64,000 nt of DNA, from assembly GCA_046154185.1 (NCBI GenBank), contig JBJXGE010000032.1:1-64000 (forward strand). The letters are read 5' to 3'. The stretch is from JBJXGE01 sp046154185. GTDB lineage: Bacteria; Planctomycetota; UBA8108; UBA1146; JAJFFE01. Made by a program: the position numbers and the translations under genes. Every line of letters begins with the position of its first letter. The first letter of the stretch is position 1. This document shows, piece after piece, positions 9,215 through 16,478 of this stretch. The notes under the pieces are model-generated. The model searched no databases. It was given only the letters and a program-made list of their open reading frames with translations, and was not told the origin of the DNA.

Positions 9215-9838
9215 TCACGGGTGATCCGAAACCCCAGTGATCCGGAAACCCTGTTGCCGAGCGTAATCCTCGAGCATTCCCCGCAGTTCGCTGCGAGCGC
9301 GCGAGATCCGCGACCGCACAGTGCCGATCGGCACTTCCAACACATCCGCAATTTCCTGGTAAGAAAGTCCGTCTAAATCGCACATCAGCAACGCCTGGCG
9401 AAACTCGGGACTCAGATCCATCACCGCACGCATCACTTCGTCGCCGACGAGTTGCGGTAACACTCGCTCGCTCGCGCCCGCGCTCTCGAGGGGTTGTTCG
9501 GTCGCCGGCTCGCCGCTTCGGTTTCGCGTGGTAGCGACCGCGACTTCCGCCAACGAACCGGCCTCGAGCGACTGTTCCCGCGGCCGACGCGCGCGCGCGC
9601 GAAATCGGTCGATGTAGAGGTTCTTGCAGATTCGCAGCAGCCATGCTCGACAATTCGTACCTTGCTCGAAACGAGCGAAATTTCGCAGTGCTTGCAGGAA
9701 CGTGTCCTGCGTCAAGTCTTCGGCGGCCGCATTCTCGTGCGTGAGATGCATCGCGAACCCATAGACAGCGTCGAGGTGCGGTAGTGCTTCTGCCGCGAAC
9801 ACACCGTCACCTCCCAACAAGCGATCTCGACCCGCCAC
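9215..9838 (-). CDS. ECF-type RNA polymerase sigma factor
   Basis: 207 aa from GTG 9838. Region 2 is clear (HLTHENAAAEDLTQDTFLQAL, then WLLRICKNLYIDRFR), and so is region 4 (LSPEFRQALLMCDLDGLSYQEIADVLEVPIGTVRSRISRAR, given here as family features and not as one motif). A second start, GTG 9802, follows GGGAGG by 7-8 bases and is as good or better; it would give 195 aa. The anti-sigma gene follows. Upstream is a 9-bp inverted repeat and an ECF-like GGAAC box, so self-regulation is likely but not shown. Confidence 0.93.
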   Translation of the reverse strand: MAGRDRLLGGDGVFAAEALPHLDAVYGFAMHLTHENAAAEDLTQDTFLQALRNFARFEQGTNCRAWLLRICKNLYIDRFRARARRPREQSLEAGSLAEVAVATTRNRSGEPATEQPLESAGASERVLPQLVGDEVMRAVMDLSPEFRQALLMCDLDGLSYQEIADVLEVPIGTVRSRISRARSELRGMLEDYARQQGFRITGVSDHP

Positions 9839-9847
9839 GAATCCTCA

Positions 9848-9890
9848 GCTCCCTAACACCGGTCCTGTTTCTGTTCAACTCTTAGGGAGC
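9848..9890 (-). promoter_or_regulatory. Inverted repeat upstream of the ECF sigma gene
   Basis: GCTCCCTAA (9848-9856) and TTAGGGAGC (9882-9890) are perfect 9-bp inverted copies with 25 bases between. They lie in the 185-bp gap between the divergent sigma gene and Fe-S gene. Further upstream on the minus strand is GGAAC (9922-9926), a possible ECF -35 box; an 18-base gap to a CGTT is one longer than usual. It could be an operator or an mRNA leader hairpin. Confidence 0.35.
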
Positions 9891-10023
9891 CGCCACTTGA
9901 ACGCCGAACGGTCCCCTATCAGTTCCGCGAGAGCATAATCGATGTACCAGCCCAAGTGCGCCGGGATCCAGGCGATCACGGCCGGCATTGATACCACTCG
10001 CGCGCTCAAGTAGCTTCAGCTTC

Positions 10024-11577
10024 ATGGTTTCAACGACATCGGTCCCGCGCGCGCCGAACTACGGGTTCATCATAGACAATCGGCGCTGCATCGGCTGCCA
10101 CGCCTGCACGGTCGCCTGCAAAGCCGAGCACGACGACCCCATCGGTATCAATAAGACTTGGGTTCAATACATCGAAAAGGGCATTTTTCCCGCGACGGTA
10201 CGGGCGTTTCACGTCTTGCGCTGCAATCACTGCGCGGACGCGCCCTGCGTCGAGATTTGCCCAACGGCTTCGCTCGAGAAGCGCGTCGATGGCATCGTTG
10301 ACTTCGACCCGGGGCGTTGCATCGGCTGCAAAGCCTGCATGCAAGCCTGCCCCTACGATGCGATCACGATCCATCCCGATTCCGGGACCGCGACCAAGTG
10401 CAATTATTGCTCGCACCGCGTCGACACCGGTCGCGCCCCCGCCTGCGTCGTTGTTTGCCCCGTCGAGGCGATCGTCTCGGGCGACATGAATGATCCGACG
10501 ACGCGCATCAGTCAGATACTCGCGACGACGCAGACGACGGTACGAAAGCCCGAGAAAGGCACGCACCCACAACTCCACTACGTCAACGGCGACAGCGCAG
10601 CTCTGACTCCGTCGGCGGCTTCGCGTTCGACCACGACTCTGTGGGGATCGCGACTCCGCGATGCGACCGACAATTACTTGGCGCCCATGCGACCCGACCA
10701 CGATGCGCGCGGTGCGCCGCGGCGCACGTATGACATCGCTCAGCGCCACGCTGGTAGCTGGGGCTGGAAAGTCAGCGCGTACTTGTTCACCAAGTCGATA
10801 GCCGCGGGCGTGATGTTGGTGCCGATACTTTTCGCGCTCGTCGCGGGAGCGCGTGCGCCGGCGACCGTGTGGCGCGTCGCTGTCATAGCAGCGCTCGTCG
10901 GGCTCGCGCTCACAGGAATCTTGTTGGTCGCGGACCTGCGCCGACCCACGCGCTTTTTGTGGGTGCTTTTGCGACCGCAGTGGCGCTCGTGGCTCGTGCG
11001 CGGCGCGTACATAATTACCGGCTACGGCGCGTGCTTGTCGATTTGGTACGTCTGGCAACCGACTATCGACGGACTCGTCGAACAACTTTTCGCCGCGCTT
11101 TGCGCGCTCCTTGCCGCTGGTACCGCCGCGTATTCGGGTTGGCTCTTCGGACAAGCGAAGGGGCGCGATCTCTGGCAGTCACCGCTCGCGCCGCTCCATC
11201 TGTTGTTGCAAGCGGTGCTCGCTGGTATGGCGACGCTCTTACTGATTGTCACCGATAGCGGCGCGCACGCGTGGCTCGCCGGCCTCGAGCCGATCTTCGC
11301 GACGACGCTCGTGGTGAACGCTTCCTTGATCGGCCTCGAAGTTTGGGGACGGCACTCGACTGCCGACGCGAAACGGGCCGCGCACTTAATGTCGAGGGGC
11401 GTGCACGGTCGGTGGCTCGTGCTCGGCGCGCTCATCGGCGGGCACGGGTTGCCACTTTGTTTGCTGCCGTTCGCGGGTAACGCGAGCGCGGCCGCCGCCG
11501 GCGTGTTCGCGCTCGTCGGTCTACTCATCTACGAGCACTTGTGGGTCGATGCGCCACAGCGTATCGCCTTGGCCTAA
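10024..11577 (+). CDS. Ferredoxin-type 4x[4Fe-4S] subunit fused to NrfD-like membrane subunit
   Basis: 517 aa from ATG 10024. Residues about 10-170 are a PsrB/DmsB/NrfC-type electron-transfer subunit with four cluster motifs: CIGCHACTVAC, CNHCADAPCVEIC, CIGCKACMQAC, and CNYC paired with CVVVC. Residues about 245-515 hold about eight hydrophobic helices like NrfD/PsrC, the quinone-binding membrane anchor. In most relatives these are two separate proteins. There is no Tat signal, so the Fe-S part should face the cytoplasm. The molybdenum subunit follows after 10 bases. The complex would pass electrons between the Mo site and the quinone pool. Confidence 0.9.
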   Translation: MVSTTSVPRAPNYGFIIDNRRCIGCHACTVACKAEHDDPIGINKTWVQYIEKGIFPATVRAFHVLRCNHCADAPCVEICPTASLEKRVDGIVDFDPGRCIGCKACMQACPYDAITIHPDSGTATKCNYCSHRVDTGRAPACVVVCPVEAIVSGDMNDPTTRISQILATTQTTVRKPEKGTHPQLHYVNGDSAALTPSAASRSTTTLWGSRLRDATDNYLAPMRPDHDARGAPRRTYDIAQRHAGSWGWKVSAYLFTKSIAAGVMLVPILFALVAGARAPATVWRVAVIAALVGLALTGILLVADLRRPTRFLWVLLRPQWRSWLVRGAYIITGYGACLSIWYVWQPTIDGLVEQLFAALCALLAAGTAAYSGWLFGQAKGRDLWQSPLAPLHLLLQAVLAGMATLLLIVTDSGAHAWLAGLEPIFATTLVVNASLIGLEVWGRHSTADAKRAAHLMSRGVHGRWLVLGALIGGHGLPLCLLPFAGNASAAAAGVFALVGLLIYEHLWVDAPQRIALA

Positions 11578-11587
11578 GGAGTCGACG

Positions 11588-14428
11588 GTGTCATCCGGTC
11601 GCAGCATTTCGTGGCTCGAGCGTTGGGCGGCGCGACTCGGTATCGTGCCGACGCAACGAGCGACTTCCGCTCCCGAGCGCCTGCCCGACGGCGCGCTCAG
11701 CCACTATCCGCCGTTCGAAAAATGGGACGATTGGCAGGAACTCGATCGCCAACGCCGACTGCGCCGTTACGCGATCGTGCCATCGACATGCTTCAATTGC
11801 GAAGCCGCGTGCGGACTCCTCGCGTACGTCGATAAAGCGACCGGCACGATCACCCGCATCGAGGGCAATCCACTCCACCCGGGTTCGCGCGGTCGCAATT
11901 GCGCGAAGGGTCCGGCGACTCTCAACCAGGTCAATGATCCCGAGCGAATTCTGCAGCCGATGAAACGCTCGGGCCCGCGCGGCGCGGGTCAATGGCAAAC
12001 TGTGAGTTGGAATGAAGCGCTCGAAGACATCGCCGGCCGCATCCGCGCAGCGCTGACGAGCGGCCGCGGCCACGAGGTCATGTACCACGTCGGTCGACCC
12101 GGCCACGAAGGCTTCATGGAGCGGCTCCTCGGCGCGTGGGGAATTGACGGCCACAACTCGCACACGAATATTTGTTCGTCGTCGGCGCGTCTCGGCTACC
12201 AACTCATGCTCGGCTACGATCGCCCAAGCCCCGACTATGAGCACGCGAATTTGATTCTGTTGATGTCAGCGCACCTCGAGAGTGGACACTATTTCAATCC
12301 GCATGCGCAGCGCATCATGGAAGCGAAGAACCGCGGCGCGCGCATCGTCGTGATCGATCCGCGGCTCTCCAATACGGCGGCGCGCGCGGACCTGTGGCTC
12401 GCGACGCGGCCGGGCACCGAGGCCGCGCTCTTACTAGCAGTCGCACGACTCCTCTTGGTCAGCGGTCGAGTCAATCACGCGTACTTGCGCGACTGGGTCG
12501 ACTGGCGCGGCTTTCTCGCCGCCCGGCATCCCGATGACCCGCGGACACTCGAACAATTTCTCGCTCGCCTCGCCGAATGTTACGCCGAGCACACGCCGGA
12601 ATCCGCGGCCGCCGAATGCGGCGTCTCGGCAAGCGCGATCCGCGAACTTGCCGACGAGTTAGCTCACGCCGGTCCGCGCGTCGCCGCGCATATTTGGCGC
12701 GGCGCCGCCACCGGCAACGAATACGGCTGGCAAGTGGCGCGCGCGCTCGCGCTCCTCACCGTGCTGGCCGGGGCGGTCGGCGTGCGCGGCGGCACCAGCC
12801 CCCATGCATGGAACAAATACAAGCCGCACTTTTGGACGACGACGCCGCCGCCTGCGGAGTGGAATGAGCTGCAATGGCCGCGCGAGTATCCGCTTTCGTT
12901 CTACGAGATGAGTATTTTGCTCCCGCACTTCTTGGCGGAGAAACGCGCGCGCCTCGCCGTCTACTTCACGCGCGTCTACAACCCGGTGTGGACCAATCCC
13001 GATGGCTTCCAGTGGATGGAGGCGCTCAAGGATGAAGACAAAGTCGGTCTCCACGTCGCGCTGTCGGCCACGTGGAACGAGAGCACGTACTTCGCTGACT
13101 ACGTGTTGCCGACTGGCCTCGGCGTCGAGCGCCACGATATTCAGAGCCAGGAAACCCACGCTGGAGTTTGGCTCTCGTATCGCCAACCGGTGTTGCGCAC
13201 GTATCGCGAGCGACTCGGTGGCGAGCGCTTCGCCGACACGCGCGGCACGAACCCGAAAGATGTTTGGGAAGAAGATGAGTTCTGGATCGACCTCACTTGG
13301 CGCATCGATCCGGATGGCGCGCTCGGCATACGCAAACACTACGAATCGCCCTATCGGCCGGGCGAAAAGGTCCAAGTGCATGAGTACTATCGTTGGATTT
13401 TTGAGAACGCCGTACCGGGCTTGCCGGAAAAGGCACATGCCGCGGGCATGACACCGCTCGAGTACATGCAACGCGTCGGCGCGTTCGAAGTCACGCGCGA
13501 TCGTTACGAGTTGTTTCGCACGGAAGTCACCGCGCCGGCCGGTAAGAATCTCGAGGTCGAAGCCGAAACCGGCACGGCGCGAGTGGCCGGCGAGATCGTC
13601 GGCATTCTCGTGGACGGCGCCGTGCGCCAGGGATTCCCGACACCGAGTCGACGTATCGAGATTCACTCGCAAACACTCTACGACTGGGGGTTCGCGGCGC
13701 AGAGCATCCCGCGCTACGACCAGAGTCATGTCGGCCCGCAAAACATCGACCCGGAGCGCGGCATTTACGTGTTGCTGCCGACCTATCGATTGCCGACCTT
13801 GATCCACACGCGTTCGGGCAATGCCAAGTGGCTCGCCGAGATTTCGCACTCGAACCCGGTGTTGATCCATCCCGACGATGCCGCCCGGCATGGCATCGAG
13901 TCAGGCGTGCTCGTGCGCGTGTCGACGGCGATCGGCCACTTCGTCAATCGCGCGTATGTGACCGATGGCATTCGGCCGGGAGTCATTGCGTGCTCGCATC
14001 ACATGGGACGCTGGAAACTCAAGGGCGGCCCCGGCTCGCGCTGGGCATCGGCGACGGTGGTGATCGAGGAGCTCGACGCCGACACGCGCCGCATGCGCAT
14101 CGTCGATGGCACCGAGAAGTTTAAGAGCGTCGACAAAGACAGCGGCCGCATCTGGTGGCGCGAATCCGGCGTGAATCAAAACCTCTGTTTCCCGGTGCAG
14201 CCCGATCCCGCCAGCGGCATGCACTGCTGGCATCAAGTCGTGCATTTGGAAAAGGCGCACGACGGCGATCAATACGGCGACATCGTCGTGAACCTCGCCC
14301 GTTCGCGCGAACACTATCGCACTTGGCTCGCGAAGGCCAAACCGGCGCCGGGACCCGGCGCATTGCGTCGCCCCATGTGGTTGCCGCGGCCGCTCCGACC
14401 GCGGAATGAGGCGTACCGGATCAATTAG
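11588..14428 (+). CDS. Molybdopterin oxidoreductase catalytic subunit (DMSO reductase family)
   Basis: 946 aa. I chose GTG 11588 because AAGGAG lies 6 bases before it, right at the end of the Fe-S/NrfD gene. A [4Fe-4S] motif is at Cys68, Cys71, Cys75 and Cys105. The likely Mo ligand is Cys196 (HTNICSSSARLGY). The C-terminal part has the usual cofactor-binding fold (IHTRSGNAKWLAEI, VLIHPDDAARHGI). No Tat signal is present. A Cys ligand, a cytoplasmic side and an NrfD partner recall sulfite dehydrogenase SoeABC and polysulfide/thiosulfate reductases. The substrate cannot be told from the sequence. The stop overlaps the stop of the convergent gene by 4 bases. Confidence 0.9.
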   Translation: MSSGRSISWLERWAARLGIVPTQRATSAPERLPDGALSHYPPFEKWDDWQELDRQRRLRRYAIVPSTCFNCEAACGLLAYVDKATGTITRIEGNPLHPGSRGRNCAKGPATLNQVNDPERILQPMKRSGPRGAGQWQTVSWNEALEDIAGRIRAALTSGRGHEVMYHVGRPGHEGFMERLLGAWGIDGHNSHTNICSSSARLGYQLMLGYDRPSPDYEHANLILLMSAHLESGHYFNPHAQRIMEAKNRGARIVVIDPRLSNTAARADLWLATRPGTEAALLLAVARLLLVSGRVNHAYLRDWVDWRGFLAARHPDDPRTLEQFLARLAECYAEHTPESAAAECGVSASAIRELADELAHAGPRVAAHIWRGAATGNEYGWQVARALALLTVLAGAVGVRGGTSPHAWNKYKPHFWTTTPPPAEWNELQWPREYPLSFYEMSILLPHFLAEKRARLAVYFTRVYNPVWTNPDGFQWMEALKDEDKVGLHVALSATWNESTYFADYVLPTGLGVERHDIQSQETHAGVWLSYRQPVLRTYRERLGGERFADTRGTNPKDVWEEDEFWIDLTWRIDPDGALGIRKHYESPYRPGEKVQVHEYYRWIFENAVPGLPEKAHAAGMTPLEYMQRVGAFEVTRDRYELFRTEVTAPAGKNLEVEAETGTARVAGEIVGILVDGAVRQGFPTPSRRIEIHSQTLYDWGFAAQSIPRYDQSHVGPQNIDPERGIYVLLPTYRLPTLIHTRSGNAKWLAEISHSNPVLIHPDDAARHGIESGVLVRVSTAIGHFVNRAYVTDGIRPGVIACSHHMGRWKLKGGPGSRWASATVVIEELDADTRRMRIVDGTEKFKSVDKDSGRIWWRESGVNQNLCFPVQPDPASGMHCWHQVVHLEKAHDGDQYGDIVVNLARSREHYRTWLAKAKPAPGPGALRRPMWLPRPLRPRNEAYRIN

Positions 14429-15558
14429 CGCCGAGCGCGGGCTCGCCGGTCGGAAGGACGCGAGTGCGAGTTCCATAGACTCGTCGTCGGCTGATTCGGT
14501 GACTGCGCGCCGCCCGACTTCTCCTTCGCGCCGCTGTCGTTGTCCTTCTCCTTGTCCTTGTCCTTCTCCTTGTCCTTCTCCTTCGCGCCGCTGTCCTTGT
14601 CCTTCTCCTTGTCCTTCTCCTTCGCGTCGCGCTCGAGCTTCTCCTTTGCTTCGCGGGCCTTTTGCTCGGCGGCTTCCCGCTCGGCCTTGGCTTTCGCCTC
14701 TTGGGCGGCCGCGGCGCGCTGCTCGACTTCGTATTCTTCCTTCGTGAGCGGCTGCGGCTGAATGCGCGTGCCCTTGCACAGTTCACATTTGAGCTGTGGC
14801 TTGCCACCACAGAGATCGCAACTGCGTGGCGTCCCTTTTTTTCCCTCGCATCCGGCGCAGGTCTGTTTGCGTTTCCCCTCGCACGTCGGGCAGACTTGGT
14901 CGCCCGTGCCGCGACAATCATCGCATTTCGTGCGCACCTTCATGCCGCGCTTCGGATCGAAACGTTCGTATTCGCCGGCTCCAGCGCAGCGTCGGCACCG
15001 CAAGAGCCCCGCCTCGCGGTTCGCGCAGCTCGCACACACGATCACGCCGTTGCCATCGCAGCGCGCGCACGGATCGATGAGCTGGCCCTTGCTTTCGCAC
15101 TTCTTGCACCCCACCGAACCGGTCGCATTGCACGGCCGACACCAATCGTACGGATGATCCTTCTTGTGCCGTAGCAGCTCAATCATCGGCAGCCGACTCT
15201 CGAGTTCGATCGCGCGCGCTTTCAGTCCCGCTTTATTGGCCCACGCAATGAGTTCTTTGTGTCCGGCGAGGTCGTCCGGCTGCAGCAGCCCAAGGCGTTG
15301 CTCCAGTTCCTCCTCGGCGGTGAGGCCGACCTCAATGCGCAGGATGTCGCTTCGAGGGATCCACACGTTTGCTTCGAGCGTCCCCTGCTTCATCCGAATT
15401 TGCACGCGCTGCGGTTCTTCCAACAGAATTTTGCCGACGACCTTGGTACCGTTCTTCTTCCAAATCGTGTCGGCCTCGAGCCAGCCGGCGCTCACCACGA
15501 CCAACAAGAGCGCGCTCGAGACGACGACCAACAAACTGTGCTTGGAAAAATCGCGCAT
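14425..15558 (-). CDS. Exported protein with ten CxxC motifs (DnaJ-type zinc-ribbon region) and charged tail
   Basis: 377 aa from ATG 15558, which follows AAGGAG by 9 bases. A signal peptide or membrane anchor covers residues 1-30 (LLVVVSSALLLVVVSAGW). Residues about 30-80 form a small domain that begins IWKKNGTKVVGKI. Residues about 140-265 carry ten CxxC pairs, most in DnaJ-like CxxCxGxG form (CDDCRGTGDQVC, CNATGSVGCKKC). The tail is low-complexity Lys/Glu/Asp (KEKDKEKDK) coded by repeated hexamers. The protein probably binds zinc or holds client proteins outside the cytoplasm. It is not a DnaJ, as there is no J domain. Confidence 0.8.
   Translation of the reverse strand: MRDFSKHSLLVVVSSALLLVVVSAGWLEADTIWKKNGTKVVGKILLEEPQRVQIRMKQGTLEANVWIPRSDILRIEVGLTAEEELEQRLGLLQPDDLAGHKELIAWANKAGLKARAIELESRLPMIELLRHKKDHPYDWCRPCNATGSVGCKKCESKGQLIDPCARCDGNGVIVCASCANREAGLLRCRRCAGAGEYERFDPKRGMKVRTKCDDCRGTGDQVCPTCEGKRKQTCAGCEGKKGTPRSCDLCGGKPQLKCELCKGTRIQPQPLTKEEYEVEQRAAAAQEAKAKAEREAAEQKAREAKEKLERDAKEKDKEKDKDSGAKEKDKEKDKDKEKDNDSGAKEKSGGAQSPNQPTTSLWNSHSRPSDRRARARR
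14522..14640. repeat. Hexanucleotide-type simple repeat inside the zinc-ribbon gene
   Basis: Imperfect runs of CTTGTC/CTTCTC (plus strand) interrupted by two GCGCCGCTGTC blocks. They code for two repeats of a DSGAKEKDKEKDK-like segment. Such tracts can change length by slippage; the visible copies keep the frame open. Confidence 0.75.
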
Positions 15559-15636
15559 GGACGCAGCTCCTTCTGTCGGGATGCGAGAGGTGCGGCATTT
15601 TCGCATACGGTCTAACGGCGGGCTATGGTGCTGCGG

Positions 15637-15652
15637 GTGCTGCGGACAGCAC
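15637..15652. repeat. CGGA-loop hairpin, copy 1
   Basis: GTGCTG-CGGA-CAGCAC, a perfect 6-bp stem with a 4-base loop. A near copy is at 56624-56637. On the minus strand the loop reads TCCG, which fits the stable UNCG loop class. Confidence 0.6.
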
Positions 15653-15655
15653 TCC

Positions 15656-15689
15656 TAAAAAATGAGGGGGCGCGCATACGCGCCCCCTC
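15656..15689 (-). terminator. Intrinsic terminator after the kinase-sigma operon (minus strand)
   Basis: A perfect 11-bp GC-rich stem (15664-15674 with 15679-15689, loop CATA on the plus strand) is followed on the minus strand by ATTTTTT (15657-15663). This is a textbook rho-independent terminator, placed about 160 bases after the sigma gene stop at 15850 and before the start of the zinc-ribbon gene at 15558. Confidence 0.7.
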
Positions 15690-15707
15690 TCCAAGGAGGA
15701 CCTGGAG
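15689..15707. other. Small hairpin next to the terminator
   Basis: CTCCA(A)GG pairs with CC-TGGAG around the loop AGGA, giving seven pairs with one bulge. It touches the terminator stem by one base. It is part of a hairpin-dense stretch. Confidence 0.4.
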
Positions 15708-15743
15708 CTGTGCTGCTGTTTTCCGGGGAGAACGCGGAAAAGC

Positions 15744-15797
15744 CGGAACGGGGCGTCCTGCCTGCCCGAATAAGGAGGCAAGACGCACACCGTTCCG
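15744..15797. other. Long imperfect hairpin in the 3' region of the sigma gene
   Basis: CGGAACGG (15744-15751) pairs with CCGTTCCG (15790-15797), then GCGTC with GACGC, then TGCC with GGCA, leaving a 14-base loop. That is 17 pairs in three blocks. It lies in the long untranslated stretch between the sigma stop and its terminator. It could be a structured 3' UTR, a small RNA or a repeat remnant. Confidence 0.45.
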
Positions 15798-15849
15798 AAT
15801 CCCCCCTTTGATGAGATGCGACGGAGCGCGCAGGATGTAACGAGAGGCA

Positions 15850-16455
15850 CTAACAAAAACGAGTAAGTTGCGATAGCGCACGGGTCAGCAGCATTCGAGC
15901 CGCGGATTCGCTGCGGCCCATGAGTCGCGCGATGTCGGCGTGTGCGAGCCCCAGAATGCGCGCGAGCAGCAATACTTCTCGGTGCTCAAGGGAAAGACGC
16001 GAATAGGCATTCTCGAATCGGCTGAGATCTTCCTCGCGCCCCACGATGGCGCTCGGCGACCGCCACGCCGCAGCTCCGCGATCCTGAAAAACGCAATTTT
16101 CGGCGGTGATGTCCGGCGACAGCGCCTGGACGCGTTGGGGATCCCGTTTCGCCGCACGCCAGTAGCGATGCTTGTCGAAGAGTTTGCGCTCGGCCGCCTT
16201 GTAAAGCCAAACCCGCAATTCGTCGACACTCGGCGCCGGCAAGTCCGCGAGATCCGTTAACACTTCCCGACAGACGGATTGCGCGAGGTCCGAAATCGAC
16301 TCGTATTTTCGCATGCGCCCGCCGGCGCGCAGACGCAAAAATGCGGTGATCGCCGGCAAATGGTCTTCGAGCGCGCGCGCTAATACTTGCGCGTCCAAAG
16401 ATTCCCGCTTCGATGCGGCGTCGCGCGCCGCGGAATTGTCAGCCGCAAAGACCAT
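15850..16455 (-). CDS. ECF-like RNA polymerase sigma factor linked to a Ser/Thr kinase
   Basis: 201 aa from ATG 16455, which has GAGG 8 bases upstream. A GTG at 16485 that overlaps the kinase stop is also possible. Region 2 is recognisable (YESISDLAQSVCREVL, LYKAAERKLFDKHRYW), and region 4 is clear (LSLEHREVLLLARILGLAHADIARLMGRSESAARMLLTRAL as a family pattern). It follows the large WD40 kinase on the same strand with 23 bases between, so the two are likely co-transcribed. No anti-sigma gene is beside it; kinase control is a reasonable guess. Confidence 0.85.
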   Translation of the reverse strand: MVFAADNSAARDAASKRESLDAQVLARALEDHLPAITAFLRLRAGGRMRKYESISDLAQSVCREVLTDLADLPAPSVDELRVWLYKAAERKLFDKHRYWRAAKRDPQRVQALSPDITAENCVFQDRGAAAWRSPSAIVGREEDLSRFENAYSRLSLEHREVLLLARILGLAHADIARLMGRSESAARMLLTRALSQLTRFC

Positions 16456-16478
16456 AGGAGTTTCCTCGCTGCGGCATT

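Noticed and set aside
11588..14428. Assignment as formate dehydrogenase or arsenate reductase
   Set aside because: The metal-ligand segment and the NrfD fusion do not fit these families clearly; only the broader family is supported.
15623..15881. Short minus-strand frames over the hairpins
   Set aside because: They span the terminator and hairpins, have no ribosome site and no likeness to known proteins.
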